A stretch of 64,000 nucleotides of DNA, from positions 95,047,128 through 95,111,127 of the forward strand of contig CM070875.1 in the NCBI GenBank assembly GCA_036365515.1, written 5' to 3'. Positions 54,908 to 64,000 of the stretch are shown one piece after another. How positions within the stretch are numbered: the stretch's first letter is position 1; the number at the start of each line of letters is the position of its first letter. This stretch comes from Torymus aiolomorphi (Eukaryota > Arthropoda > Insecta > Hymenoptera > Torymidae). A model generated the notes under the pieces. The model worked only from the letters and a program-made list of their open reading frames with translations, did not search any database and was not told where the DNA came from. The position numbers and the translations under genes are program-made.

Positions 54908-55181
54908 TGCACACCCGATTCGGCTACTCCCCGCGAAAAAAGAATCTCTCGTGATTCACTCGGAAGCGCGGTGAGAGATGTGTCTAGGCAGCGAGACACT
55001 ACAGAACTGCCTCTCGGTTCCGCCTGCCGATATGCCGCTACCCGACGCCGCTTGCCGCCCGCCGACACGCCACCTCGCTCAAGGTTTCCGCGCGATGTTT
55101 ACCTCGCACTGACTCGTCTTCGCGTGCCGTGTTTACCGCAGCATCACTTCTCCGAAATAATCTTACGCGCTGCCCGTTACA
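54341..55181 (-). mobile_element. 841-bp insert in satellite, possible solo LTR
   Basis: GTTTA flanks both sides (54336-54340 and 55182-55186) and interrupts one satellite unit. On the minus strand it begins TGTAACGGG and has AATAAA near its end (54365-54370), as a solo LTR would. However, it does not end in the expected CA. It contains a (CT)n tract of about 87 bases (54816-54902) and is otherwise GC-rich. ORFs across it are low-complexity. Confidence 0.5.
54816..54902. repeat. (CT)n microsatellite
   Basis: An uninterrupted CT dinucleotide run of about 43 repeats; it produces long artificial Ser-Leu and Arg-Glu ORFs on both strands. Confidence 0.95.
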
Positions 55182-55371
55182 GTTTAAATAATCGTTTTGC
55201 TTATTGCTGCATGTCTATGTGGCTGCCTTATATGCGTGGACCTCGCCTCACACGGCTACTTGGGTTTAAATATTATTTCAATAATCGTTTTGCTTACTGT
55301 GGCTAGTCTGCATGACTCCCTTATATGCGTGAACCTCGCGTCCCCAGGCACTTGGGTTTCAAAACTATTTA

Positions 55372-56651
55372 CGAGAAGTACCTAGCCTCACCGCCAGATG
55401 GTGCCACTATCGCACCAGAAATACACTACAGTGCAGTATCTTCCTGTAAACGGTTACAGACGAAATTTCAGCCGGATCGGAGTTGTAGTTTATTTTTGAG
55501 AGCGTGTGAAAGCAAATGTGTCCGTTGATTTTTGAAAAAATGGAGAAAGAACAATATCGGATGATTCGATTCTTGTTTTTGGAAGGGAAATCGCGCAGTA
55601 AAATTAAAGAACGCTTGGATGCAGTGTATGGGGATGCCTCTCCTTCGATGGCGACCGTTAAATTTTGGTATAACGAGTTTCAACGTGGTCGTACGTCGGT
55701 TTTTGATGATCCACGCCCAGGTGCTCCGAAAACAGCCACTACGGAGGAGAACGTGACAAAAATACACGATATCGTTTTGTCAGACCGCCGATTAAAGGTA
55801 CACGAGATAGCTGCGATAGTAGGCATCTCAGAAGAACGCGTGTGGCATATCCTACATGAGATTTTAGGCATGAGGAAGCTGTCAGCAAGGTGGGTGCCGC
55901 GTTTGCTGACTGCAGACAACAAGCGCATCCGTGTGACCAGTTCAGAGCAGTGTTTGGAGCTGTTTAATCGCAATCCAAAAGAGTTTTTGCGTCGTTACGT
56001 GACCGTCGACGAAACATGGATTCACTACTACACTCCAGAGACCAAGGAGCAGTCAAAACAGTGGACCTTACCCGGTGAACCTGCTCCGAATAAGGCGAAG
56101 ACGGTCCCGTCGGCCGGAAAGGTGATGGCCACTGTTTTCTGGGATTCTCAAGGTGTGATTTTTATTGACTATCTGGAGAAGGGCAAAACGGTCACAGGAC
56201 AGTACTACGCCAAACTATTGAGCCGATTTGACGCCGTGTTAGAAGAAAAACGGCCCCATTTGTCTAAAAAGAAAGTGCTTTTCCACCAAGATAATGCACC
56301 GGCTCACACTTCTGCACTCGCCACGGCTAAATTGGTCGAATTACGCTACGAACTGCTGCCCCATCCACCGTATTCTCCAGATTTGGCTTCGTGCGACTTT
56401 TTTTTGTTTCCGAACCTAAAAAATTCGCTCGCCGGGAAGAGATTCCACTCCAATAACGAAATAATCGCCGCCACGGAGGCCTATTTTGCAAACCAAGAGA
56501 AAACATTTTTTTCAACGGGGTTAAAAAAATTGGAACACCGCTGGACCAAGTGTATTCAACTAAAAGGAGACTACATTGAAAAATAAATTTTATTTTTTGT
56601 AAAATTTTGGTGTTTTCATTTGTAGGCTAGGTACTTATCAAATGACCCTCG
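55372..56651 (+). mobile_element. mariner transposon, complete length (1.28 kb)
   Basis: The element is flanked by TA (55370-55371 and 56652-56653) and interrupts a satellite unit. The right terminus, read inverted, is CGAGGGTCATTTGATAAG then TACCTAGCC. The left terminus reads CGAGAAGTACCTAGCC, so it lacks about 12 internal bases of the repeat. The size and single ORF are standard for mariner. Confidence 0.9.
55540..56586 (+). CDS. mariner transposase, open reading frame (348 aa)
   Basis: I start at the ATG at 55540 (MEKEQYRMIRFLFLEGKS), because it gives the usual mariner length; an upstream in-frame ATG at 55516 would add 8 residues. Residues 1-110 form two helix-turn-helix motifs that bind the terminal repeats (KIKERLDAVYG, ATVKFWYNEF, HEIAAIVGIS). 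The linker motif reads WVPRLLT. The catalytic D,D34D triad is complete: VTVDETWIHYY, FHQDNAPAH and YSPDLASCDFF. The protein cuts and reinserts the element at TA. There are no stops or frameshifts, and the C-terminus KLEHRWTKCIQLKGDYIEK is complete. It looks recently active, though the left terminus is damaged. Confidence 0.93.
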   Translation: MEKEQYRMIRFLFLEGKSRSKIKERLDAVYGDASPSMATVKFWYNEFQRGRTSVFDDPRPGAPKTATTEENVTKIHDIVLSDRRLKVHEIAAIVGISEERVWHILHEILGMRKLSARWVPRLLTADNKRIRVTSSEQCLELFNRNPKEFLRRYVTVDETWIHYYTPETKEQSKQWTLPGEPAPNKAKTVPSAGKVMATVFWDSQGVIFIDYLEKGKTVTGQYYAKLLSRFDAVLEEKRPHLSKKKVLFHQDNAPAHTSALATAKLVELRYELLPHPPYSPDLASCDFFLFPNLKNSLAGKRFHSNNEIIAATEAYFANQEKTFFSTGLKKLEHRWTKCIQLKGDYIEK

Positions 56652-58047
56652 TAATTAATGGTTTTACTTATTGTTGCATGTCTGATTGACTCCCTTATAT
56701 GCGTGGACCTCGCTTCACCCGGCTACGCGGTTTAAAAATTATTTAAAAAATTGTTTTGCTTATTGTTACATGTCTACGTGATTCCCTGATGTGCGTGAAC
56801 TTCGCGCCCTCCACCTACTGACTTTCAGAAATTATCTAAATACTCCACTTGCTTCCTGTTGCATATCTACGTGATTTCCATATATGCGTGGATCTTGGAT
56901 CCCCCGGCTAGTTAGGTAAACAAATTATTTAAATAATCGTCTTGCTTACTGATATATCCCATATATCCGTGGACCTCGCGTCCTAGGCAACTTGGGTTTA
57001 AAAATTTGTTAAACAATAGTCTTCCTCACTGATGCATGTCTACATGACTCCCTGATATGCGTAAACCTCGTATCCTCCAACAACTTGGGTTCCTAAAATT
57101 ATTTAAGCAATCGTCGTGCTTACTGTTGCATGTCTACGTGACTCAATTATATGCGTGGACCTCGTTTCCTCCAGCTACGTGGGTTTAAAAAGTATTTAAA
57201 TAATCGTTTGGCTTATTGTTGCATGTCTACGTGATTTCCTACATACGTGGACCTCGCCTCCACCGACTTGTGTCTAAAAATTATTTCAATAATCGTCTTG
57301 CTTACTGTGGCTCGTCTCCGTGACTTCCTTATATACGTGAACCGCGCGTCCTCCACCTACTTCGGTTCAGAAATAATTTTAGTAATGGTTTTGCTTATTG
57401 TTGCATGTCTACATGATTCCCTTATATGCGTGACCCGCGCGTCATTCACCCACTTGGGTATAGAAATTATTTAAATAAACGTCTTACTTACTGTTGCATG
57501 TCTACGTGACTCTCTTATATGCGTGAACCTTGCGTCCCCGGCAACTTGGGTTTAAAAATTATTTTAATAATCGTCTTCCTTACTGTTGCGTGTCTACGTT
57601 ACTCCCTTATATACGTGGACCTCGCATCCCGACTATTTGGGATTAAAAATTATTTAAATAATTGTCTTGATTACCATTGCATGTCTACGTGACTCGCGTA
57701 TATGCGTAGACCTGGCGTCCCCCACCTACGTGGGCGGACGTGGAGACCGGGCTGAGTATGATACTTGGCGCTAACTATTTCAACAATATTGATACCCTAA
57801 TCATTAAAAATATTACTTATATCGACTGCAACTTACTATCAACTGATGAGAATTTTTCCATCGGTCTTAGTCTTATAAATTAAATTAAAATAATTAATAT
57901 TTATGACAGTCAGATTGCCCTTGTTTATAATCACCCCCGCAGGAACTGAAATAAAAACTTAATTAAAACCTAGAAAAAAAAACTTTATTAGCAAAGGACT
58001 ATCTGACTGCCCCCCCCCCCCCCCACCGCCAAATTGCCCAATTGCCC

Positions 58048-58079
58048 AACGTTTCGAGCCCGCTCCGATTCCTCCTCAG
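58048..58079 (-). ncRNA. Degenerate hammerhead-ribozyme-like motif, 3' part of Penelope
   Basis: On the minus strand the order CUGAGGA, a weak stem II, GAAAC then GUU matches the hammerhead core order with minimal stem III. Penelope-like elements are known to carry such minimal hammerheads in their terminal repeats. Stem II pairing is poor and the cleavage position would be U, so activity is doubtful. Confidence 0.4.
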
Positions 58080-58317
58080 GAACTGAAATGAAACCCGTGA
58101 TACACCTCCTTATATATCCATAACCACTTATTTCCTCTTACCCCCACCACCATCCACCTTCCCCTCTCCAACTTTCCATTCTCACACGGAAGGAAAAGAG
58201 GTATGGAAACAACTCCAGTATTGGACGGCGCTAATGTCAAAAAGTCTCGGTCTTTGTAAATATTAAGTCTTGCATTTACTTAGTGCCGAATTGGGGTGCC
58301 CGCACCTCGAGCTGGAC

Positions 58318-58555
58318 GTACAGAACCTCACATTTCTCGGATATATCGTAACTCGACGTTGGAAGTGTGAGAGCTCCAACTTAGAGATAGGTGTAAAGGG
58401 GCGGAGTTGGCGATCCGAAGCGCGGGCGGTGATTGGCTGCCGGGCGAACGCGCGCGCTGGAGGGGAAAGCAACTGAATCTCCAAGTTGGAAGTCTCACAC
58501 TTCCAACGTCGAGTTACGGTATACCCGAGAAACCTCGAGGTTCTGCATATCCAAT
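58318..58555. repeat. Foldback MITE inside the Penelope 3' region
   Basis: The arms at 58318-58395 and 58473-58555 are inverted copies ('gtaactcgacgttggaagtgtgaga' and 'tctcacacttccaacgtcgagttac'), with further matching 'cagaacctc' ends. The loop is GC-richer. It is noncoding. Confidence 0.7.
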
Positions 58556-58640
58556 CTATACTTCAATCGCGCTATGGCTTGTATTGGGCAGCTCCCGGCT
58601 CTCTCCGAGGTGTAGACTGTCCACATTTCTTTCCGTGCAC

Positions 58641-59231
58641 TTAAATTAATAAAGAATGATAAATGTTATTTAATTTACTTGACTCTACCATTAAATTTAC
58701 ATTATTCCGATTCTTTCGAATGTGAATACTTTCAAGGCTTTCCCTCTTATATTTATTCTTAATCACTTGTTCCAAAATATCCACACTCCCAAAATCGAAA
58801 GAATACAAACTATTTAAACAATGTTCTTTCAAACCCGATGTAAAATTTGTACTACGTAAACTATATTGATGTTCATATATTCTCTTCTTCAAATATCTAC
58901 CCGTTTGACTAATATAACATCCATTACAATCCCTACAATTAATTTTATAAACTACTCCCGATTTTAAACCTTTATTATCCTTGTCTTCACAATTACTAAA
59001 TAACCTTTCTAAATTATTATCGTTTCTAAAGAAAACTTGAATATTATGTTTACTAAAAACCCTTCTAATCCTTTCCGACAAGACTCTAACATATGGTAAA
59101 CTAAAATATGCGTTCTTTCCATTTCTATTCCTTGTTTGATTATCTGCCCGCTTCTTCAATCCACCGTTATAAATTTCCCACACTCTCTTATCAATCATTG
59201 ACTCGACCTCTTTTGTGAATCTGACTGCCAT
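58641..59231 (-). CDS. Penelope-like C-terminal region with GIY-YIG nuclease motif (196 aa, partial)
   Basis: The frame encodes the linker after the reverse transcriptase (GLKKRADNQTRNRNGKNAYF, RIRRVFSKHNIQVFF) and a GIY-YIG-type domain. The first motif is VVYKINCRDCNGCY with the CxxC typical of Penelope nucleases, and the second reads YISQTGRYLKKRIYEH, so the usual Gly of YIG is Ser. H and N positions follow (EHQYSLRS, ESIHIRKNRNNVNLM). The RT itself is absent: the ORF starts in the terminal inverted repeat at 59231, so this is a 5'-truncated copy. Confidence 0.8.
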   Translation of the reverse strand: MAVRFTKEVESMIDKRVWEIYNGGLKKRADNQTRNRNGKNAYFSLPYVRVLSERIRRVFSKHNIQVFFRNDNNLERLFSNCEDKDNKGLKSGVVYKINCRDCNGCYISQTGRYLKKRIYEHQYSLRSTNFTSGLKEHCLNSLYSFDFGSVDILEQVIKNKYKRESLESIHIRKNRNNVNLMVESSKLNNIYHSLLI

Positions 59232-59379
59232 AAATATTAATTATTTTAATTTAATTTATAAGACTGTAAGACCGATGGAAAAATTCTCATCAGTTGATAC
59301 CCTAACTTTAACAATATATCTAAGTATCTATCGTTAAAGTACATTCGTGGTATTTAAGTTTTTTGGGAGACGCGGACAT

Positions 59380-59600
59380 CAAACGAACCAAAGTTGAGCA
59401 AAAATTGTTTATTATTTGCCGACGTTTCGGGAGCGTTAGTATACTCCCCTCTTCAGGGCATAAACAGTTTTTCAGTCATTAACATAACATTCGGTCCTGC
59501 CGCACATAACAAAGCACGAACTGCACCAAACTTTAAGGAAAACGTTAAGAAAATTAACCAACTCTTGTGTAATTCTCTCATGGTTGATATCGGATAAGAC
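59380..59600 (-). mobile_element. Terminal repeat fragment of a second Penelope-like element
   Basis: The minus-strand order 'tgccctgaagagggg', hammerhead core, 'cggcaaataataaacaatttttgctcaac' is what Penelope terminal repeats look like. No coding sequence is attached. It differs in sequence from the hammerhead-like part at 58048-58079, so it belongs to another family. Confidence 0.5.
59421..59456 (-). ncRNA. Hammerhead ribozyme motif (minimal, Penelope type)
   Basis: Minus strand: CUGAAGA, a stem II made by GGGGAG pairing with CUCCC around a 10-base loop, then GAAAC and GUC with the cleavage site after C. The two-base-pair stem III (AC/GU) without loop is the minimal form described for Penelope-like retroelements, which may work as dimers. 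All invariant core bases are present. Confidence 0.65.
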
Positions 59601-59649
59601 GAGTGTTGTCCCCGATAAATCAACTAACGCATGTTCTAAGCAATGCTAA

Positions 59650-60075
59650 CGCTCGTCGAGTTCCTCGCATCGGATTAGGTTAGTAATCTACTTGCGCGCG
59701 GGCGCCTACGTGAAAACATGCCTTGCTCGCTAGCGCGCACGTGCGCTCGCGCATCCGCGATCATCACGCTGCCCCACCAGCGCGCACACATCAACGACTA
59801 TCCCGCCGCCACATCGGCGCGCTCAGCTTCGTGCGGGAAAGTTTGGCTATATATGCCGCACCGATCCGATTGAGAGACAGACCGTCACTGACCGTCTTAC
59901 CGATCCAATTCCTATTCCTTATTCATGAACAGTACTGTGCACACACAGGTTACTGGTAATTTCTCCTTATACCTAGACGCCCAGATTATCCGGCTGCTAC
60001 CGTGTAGAAGACATACCTACACCTCGAATCTAGACCGCCACGAACTATATACATGACCTAGACTGTCCGACCCAC
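59650..60075. other. GC-rich unassigned region
   Basis: I see no gene with support. GC-rich short ORFs without motifs. Confidence 0.4.
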
Positions 60076-60079
60076 TCCA

Positions 60080-60640
60080 GTTTTGCTGCTGTCGTGCACA
60101 CACGTCGTCAGGGGCAGAGCGACTCCAGGAGCGCGAACACCAGGTACAACGTGCACACACGTGTACCCGGTGGTTCAGCGGAGGAACGGAACGACGGAAT
60201 TAGGGCCTCCCGGTCCAACCTGTTCCTGCCATCATGCACACACGGGACAGGCCAGGAAAGAGTTGGAACATCGTGACTCCGCTAGTGTACGAACACACAC
60301 GTTACTAGAGGAACGCGGTATACCCTGACTCTCCGAATAAGGAACACCGAAATACGCGATGTCGCTACCATCGTGCATACACGAAGTAGTGACAGCTTGA
60401 ACTCCGGGTCGAGACTCACCATGGCTTCGAGCACAAACGTGTCTAGGTGAGCATTGGACACAACCCCTGGACATCGGAACACCGGAACCAGTTTCGTTTC
60501 TGGCGTCATGCACATACGAGGTAGAGGCGAACTGTCTCCTGAGTCGACACTCGCCCTGGTATCGTGCACATACGCACCTAGGTGAGTGACTGACACGTTC
60601 CTGGAAAGCGGAACAGGGACCAACAGGTTTCCCGACATAA
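60080..60640. repeat. About 140-bp two-part tandem repeat
   Basis: The motif 'tcgtgcacacacg' (with variants such as tcatgcacatacg and tcgtgcatacacg) recurs eight times at alternating distances near 57 and 80 bases: about 60091, 60148, 60232, 60288, 60373, 60431, 60506 and 60563. The four longer halves share 'cggaac...' and 'ctgttcctgcc'-like sequence. So this is a dimeric repeat of about 140 bases in four diverged copies. Confidence 0.65.
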
Positions 60641-61154
60641 CTATGCTACGTAGAACGGTCTCCCCGACTATTGCCTAGTCATACCTCATTGCGTATCCCG
60701 GCGCTCGCTACTGTTCACTGCACCGCCCGCCGCGAGAGGGCGTTAGTGTGCGATTTAAATAGCTATCTGTAGTAGGTGCGTTTTCTAGATTTATGTTTCA
60801 GATGGCTTATCCTACGGCGTGGCAAAGGTCCCGCAGATAGTTATCTTGTTAAACATTGTTGTTAATATTCATTATATAGTTTATATTCTTAGTGTTTATG
60901 ACTTCACCATTTCTTGTTAATAAATTCTTATAGTTTTGTAAATAGTGTCTTATAATTCTATTCTAAGCTACCTGACACTTCTATTCCCCCACGACCGAAT
61001 CCTGGTAAACTCCTGAGCGTCCCGCAGTGGGGTGGAGCTACCGTCACAAAGGTATAAATACGGTTTGATAATTAATTATTCATTATCTTTAGTAATGCTG
61101 ACTCCTGACTTGGATCGTATAGCCGATGCAACATTAATCAGCTGGGGATCAATC
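60641..61154. other. Unassigned spacer
   Basis: This is AT-rich in 60840-60960, with AATAAA at about 60920, then 'gcgtcccgcagtggggtggagctaccgtcacaaag'. It could be an LTR end but there is no partner. No gene is seen. Confidence 0.35.
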
Positions 61155-61415
61155 CTTACCTTATTCGGCCGGAATAATTCTTTGCCTTAATCGGCCAGGA
61201 CGGTATCTTCCCTTAATCGACTGGGATAATTTTTTGCCTCAATCGGTCGAGACGTTCCTTGCCTTGATCGGCGACACAATGCCTTGCCTTAATCGGCCGG
61301 AATGGTTTCTTGCCTTAGTTAGCGGCGATGATTATTTGCTTTAAGCAACCGGGATAATTGCTTGGCTTAATTCGGCTGGGACGGTTTCTGGCTTTGAATA
61401 GTCGGGACCATTCAT
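61155..61415. repeat. About 31-bp tandem repeat, eight copies
   Basis: Diverged units of 'ccttaatcggccgggacggtttcttg' type repeat across the interval, with alternating 'aataatt' and 'acggt' variants. Confidence 0.8.
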
Positions 61416-62155
61416 AATCTTGCCGATATTTTTCAATTGACATTGAGGTCAAAATCGGTTCTGAGAGTCTAAAGACATCTAATTAACCTTGCAGTAACCT
61501 AGGCGATGCTCATGAAAGTTATATTCCAGGAAAGTATGGTACGTAACAATTAAAACTATCTAGAAAATTGATCGGAGTAAATTGAAGAGGTATATTAAAA
61601 AAATTGAATTGACTTTGAAGCGACCTTGATAATCGCTAAAAAAACATATGGTCAAGGACCTTCTACAATGGTCAAGGCTCAGAAAAGCCTGATATCTATT
61701 ATCCAAAACATATTGTAATTTTATCGAATATACTAGTTGAACGCTGTTGGCATAAATGACCAATTTTCCAACATTTTACCCTCCATATCTCGAATACTAT
61801 TGGCATTTGGTCTTTGATACTATGGGAACTTTTGTTCCGCAAGTAAAGGGCTACAACATACTGCAATTTCAGCTAATTCGACGGGGCTCCAGTATCCCAT
61901 AAACTGAGTGCCCGATATTTTAACAATTCTTAAATACAAATACTTACATAATGAGCCGTCCGAATGTCTCTTAGGGTTTTAAATAGAATTAAATAATTAA
62001 GTCTACGCTCCTTTTTAGGCAGGACCACGGATGGAGTCAGTAAATAGGGAACAAACTCTTTCAATTAGGTTCTGAGTTAATTGTTAATTATTTAGATTCT
62101 ACTAGTGTTTATAGTTATCGATTTAAGATCTAAAACGGTCCAAATAAATAAACTA
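61416..62155. other. Unassigned region
   Basis: It contains 'gaccttga' and 'ggtcaagg' motifs around 61610-61690 like those near 23900. No gene is supported. Confidence 0.35.
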
Positions 62156-62425
62156 ACCCGAAAGCGTAAAAGCCTGGTATAACCAACTGAAAAGCATAAA
62201 GCCCGGTAAAAAGATTAATCTCAGAGGCAGGACCGCATGATATCAGAGGTTTGGTGCGTGTATTAATCTTGAAACGTACCTGAAAGCATAAAAACCCGGT
62301 AAAACCAACCCGAAACCATAAAAGCCCGGTAAAACCAAGCCGAAAGCATAAAAGCCCGGTAAAACCAACCCGAAAGCATAAAAGCCCGGTAAAACCAACC
62401 CGAAAGCATAAAGCCCCGTAGAAAT
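62156..62425. repeat. 30-bp tandem repeat
   Basis: Units of 'cgaaagcataaaagcccggtaaaaccaac' occur about six times, four of them nearly identical (62290-62410), with an unrelated roughly 60-base interruption at 62215-62270. Confidence 0.85.
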
Positions 62426-64000
62426 ACTTAGATATCTATTTTCGACTGCGGTATTTCATCAAATCGTTTAACTAAAGGCACTATACAACAACTAACGCCG
62501 AGTGCGGTGTGAGAAGAAAACTCAAACAAAGTAAACGCTGAAAGAAACTTCATTAGGATTAACCGAAGAGATGTGTCGGATTAGTCGGAAATAATAACAA
62601 TAAATCATCAAAAGTACTAAAATTCAATAAGCAAATTAGTCACGCTTGAGACACTGCTCAAACATCTTCCTTACTGGGAGCGTCCTTGGGAAGAGAGTGT
62701 CGCTCTAGGCCGGCGGACTAAAAGTGGCCGAGTTGCTCTCTCCTCCGCTCTTTTATGGGCGATCCATTAGACTCCCCGCTCCTCCAGAGAGCACTTCCCC
62801 TCCCTCCAAGCGTCCCGCGCTGTGCCGATGCGTGGACGTGCTCCGTTGCCATCACACAGCCGGAAAAGCCGCGCGAATGGATTTGGCGGCATCGCAGTCC
62901 CACCAGGCCTGCGCGCTGCGACGACGCCGATTCCAGCATAGGTCAACCCCTCACATTTCCGCCTGCCTTTCGCTACTGCCAGCGAAATGTAAACTCAATT
63001 GGTGGGGAATGGGCAGAGCTTAGCGATAAAACATGTGTAAGTACTTTGTTGGATCCGGGTGGTAGCTCTCTCAGTACTCCATCGCCTTCATGGTGGACTG
63101 TGAGAATTCTCTCAAGAGGTCACTTACCTTTCTAGAGTAGCGATGGATCAAGAAGCAGCACAATGTCTTTGAGTTATAGATTGTGTCGAGAACGTTGCCA
63201 CTTATGACGTTGTCAGAGCGTGTTAAAAACCGTCCTGATCAACGAACGCAAAATCGGTTTCGAATCGCCTTCACTAAGCATCAATGATTTAGTCTATCCA
63301 AGGGATCTTCGTTCACACCATAGCTGTCGGGAATCGGGATGAACGCCGAACCTGTGAGGAAGTGGCCTCGTCTTAGGGCATCAATGTCATCCGTATCACC
63401 AGTAATTGGCACGACGGGTCTTAAATTTAGGCACATCTCGATTTAGGCTTAGCGTCGCCATCTCTTCATAAGTCAAAACCTGCAGTCCGATAACACAGGC
63501 CCACAGAAAAAAAGTATATTGCTCTGGGGTTGAGACAACATTATTTTTATGTATTTTGACCCACTGAACACGGATCTGCAATAAAAAAAGGGGGGATGCT
63601 CAGTGAATTTCGAAGATCCCATTAACAAATCGTAATAAACCACGTTTCTTAGTGGTAAACGTTTAAAAACAAAGAATATGATTTGTCACAGGTTCAGACG
63701 ACATTGTGACGGCTTAAAAAAGAAGAATTTAATTTGTTTTAGGTCAAGACCAACCAGAATTTTATTGGTAAACGCACTAAGACACATGTGTCGGTCTTTC
63801 CTAATGAAGACAACAGCTGGCTTAAGGCGAATCTGAAAATGGCATGGTTATACCTCTGAGAGCGGGAAAATTTGGTAATACTCGCATAGTTGCCGTCTGT
63901 AAGTCCAGTTTGGTGCTCAGAAGATTACTGTAATGGAATTTAGTGACTGAAAACCTGCATGAGTCCTTAAATGAAGGTGATCTTATAAACGAGAACTAAA
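62426..64000. other. No supported gene at the right edge
   Basis: This is mixed sequence with several short ORFs on both strands, none with a recognisable motif or coding bias. 63396-63581 (minus) is the most protein-like of them, but I do not recognise it. A duplicated style of sequence ('ctaagaaac...', 'tttgtcacaggttcagacgacattg') near 63640-63760 may be part of a repeat reaching past the window. Confidence 0.35.

Larger units (their letters stand above)
53556..57735 (+). repeat. About 90-bp satellite array, opposite orientation
   Basis: From about 53556 the same unit is read inverted: 'tgcatgtctacgtgactcccttatatgcgtggacctcgcgtcc' then 'cggctacttgggtttaaaaattatttaaataatcgttttgcttattgt'. 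The flip occurs within a few bases at 'aataatgtactccc'. Inserts at 54341-55181 and 55372-56651 interrupt the array, which ends near 57735. Confidence 0.9.
57837..59299 (-). mobile_element. Penelope-like retroelement, 5'-truncated with inverted ends
   Basis: A 77-79 base inverted repeat bounds the unit (57837-57913 and 59221-59299, 'aactgatgagaatttttcc...' and inverse). Inside on the minus strand are a GIY-YIG-type ORF and a 3' untranslated part. Inverted partial copies and 5' truncation are common for Penelope-like elements. The C16 tract (about 58007-58022) lies in the 3' part. Confidence 0.7.

Noticed and set aside
54408..55306. Long Arg-Glu and Ser-Leu ORFs
   Set aside because: They arise from the (CT)n run; the flanks do not share a coding signal.
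48930..57735. CRISPR-like array
   Set aside because: Units are contiguous near-identical satellite copies with no repeat-spacer alternation, in a eukaryotic setting.
57843..57850. CTGATGAG as a hammerhead core (also inverted at 59286-59293)
   Set aside because: No GAAA segment and no stem II follow at a workable distance on either strand.
63396..63581. 61-codon minus-strand ORF
   Set aside because: It is somewhat protein-like but too short, with no recognised motif and no flanking gene context.

Overview
The window is eukaryotic repeat-dominated DNA, almost certainly from an arthropod and probably an insect. The evidence is AT-rich sequence with spliceosomal introns, TATA plus TCAGT-type core promoters, a mariner transposase, copia, BEL/Pao and Penelope retroelements, a Maverick/Polinton and long satellite arrays. 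A hymenopteran host is plausible but not demonstrated. I found no ordinary host gene, tRNA, rRNA or CRISPR array.

Layout. 1-7.6 kb: small foldback and MITE-type elements plus two copies (1698-3102, 4721-6130) of a 1.4 kb family ending in a hairpin; a third, inverted copy lies at 36264-37672. 7.6-8.0 kb: a 12-bp minisatellite. 8.165-15.54 kb: a 7.4 kb palindrome with two head-to-head copies of one mobile-element-type gene, flanked on each side by a degenerate telomere-like minisatellite and then a 171-bp satellite. 15.5-17.2 kb: short repeats and a foldback element. 17.2-23.5 kb: a Ty1/copia retrotransposon with primer-binding site, an unusual extra first ORF, gag-protease, integrase and a reverse transcriptase cut off before its catalytic motif.

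24.0-39.5 kb: a decayed Maverick/Polinton (adintovirus-like) element. It holds a leftward intron-containing gene, a divergent promoter, protein-primed DNA polymerase B, a small conserved protein, a MULE insertion, chromodomain integrase, a GPPG-type protein, a second leftward structural-type gene, packaging ATPase, a PLA2/basic core protein, a cysteine protease, minor capsid (split by the 1.4 kb element), a 48-residue ORF and a truncated major capsid gene. Replication genes, integration genes and particle genes sit in blocks with divergent promoters between them, and most carry stops, frameshifts or catalytic-site losses.

40.4-45.8 kb: a minus-strand BEL/Pao element, also inactivated. 45.8-48.9 kb: no supported gene. 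48.9-57.7 kb: an array of roughly 90-bp satellite units that changes orientation near 53.56 kb. It is invaded by a 1.85 kb foldback element, a 297-bp retroposon, a 749-bp foldback element with CACAGT ends, a possible solo LTR and a full-length mariner with an open transposase. 57.8-59.6 kb: Penelope-like remnants with GIY-YIG coding sequence and hammerhead-ribozyme-like motifs. 59.7-64 kb: three further tandem arrays and unassigned sequence.

Element nesting gives a relative history. The satellite array predates mariner, the foldback elements and the solo-LTR-like insert. The Polinton predates the MULE and the hairpin-ended element inserted in it. Calls rest on reading the sequence and recalled family motifs; no database search was run.
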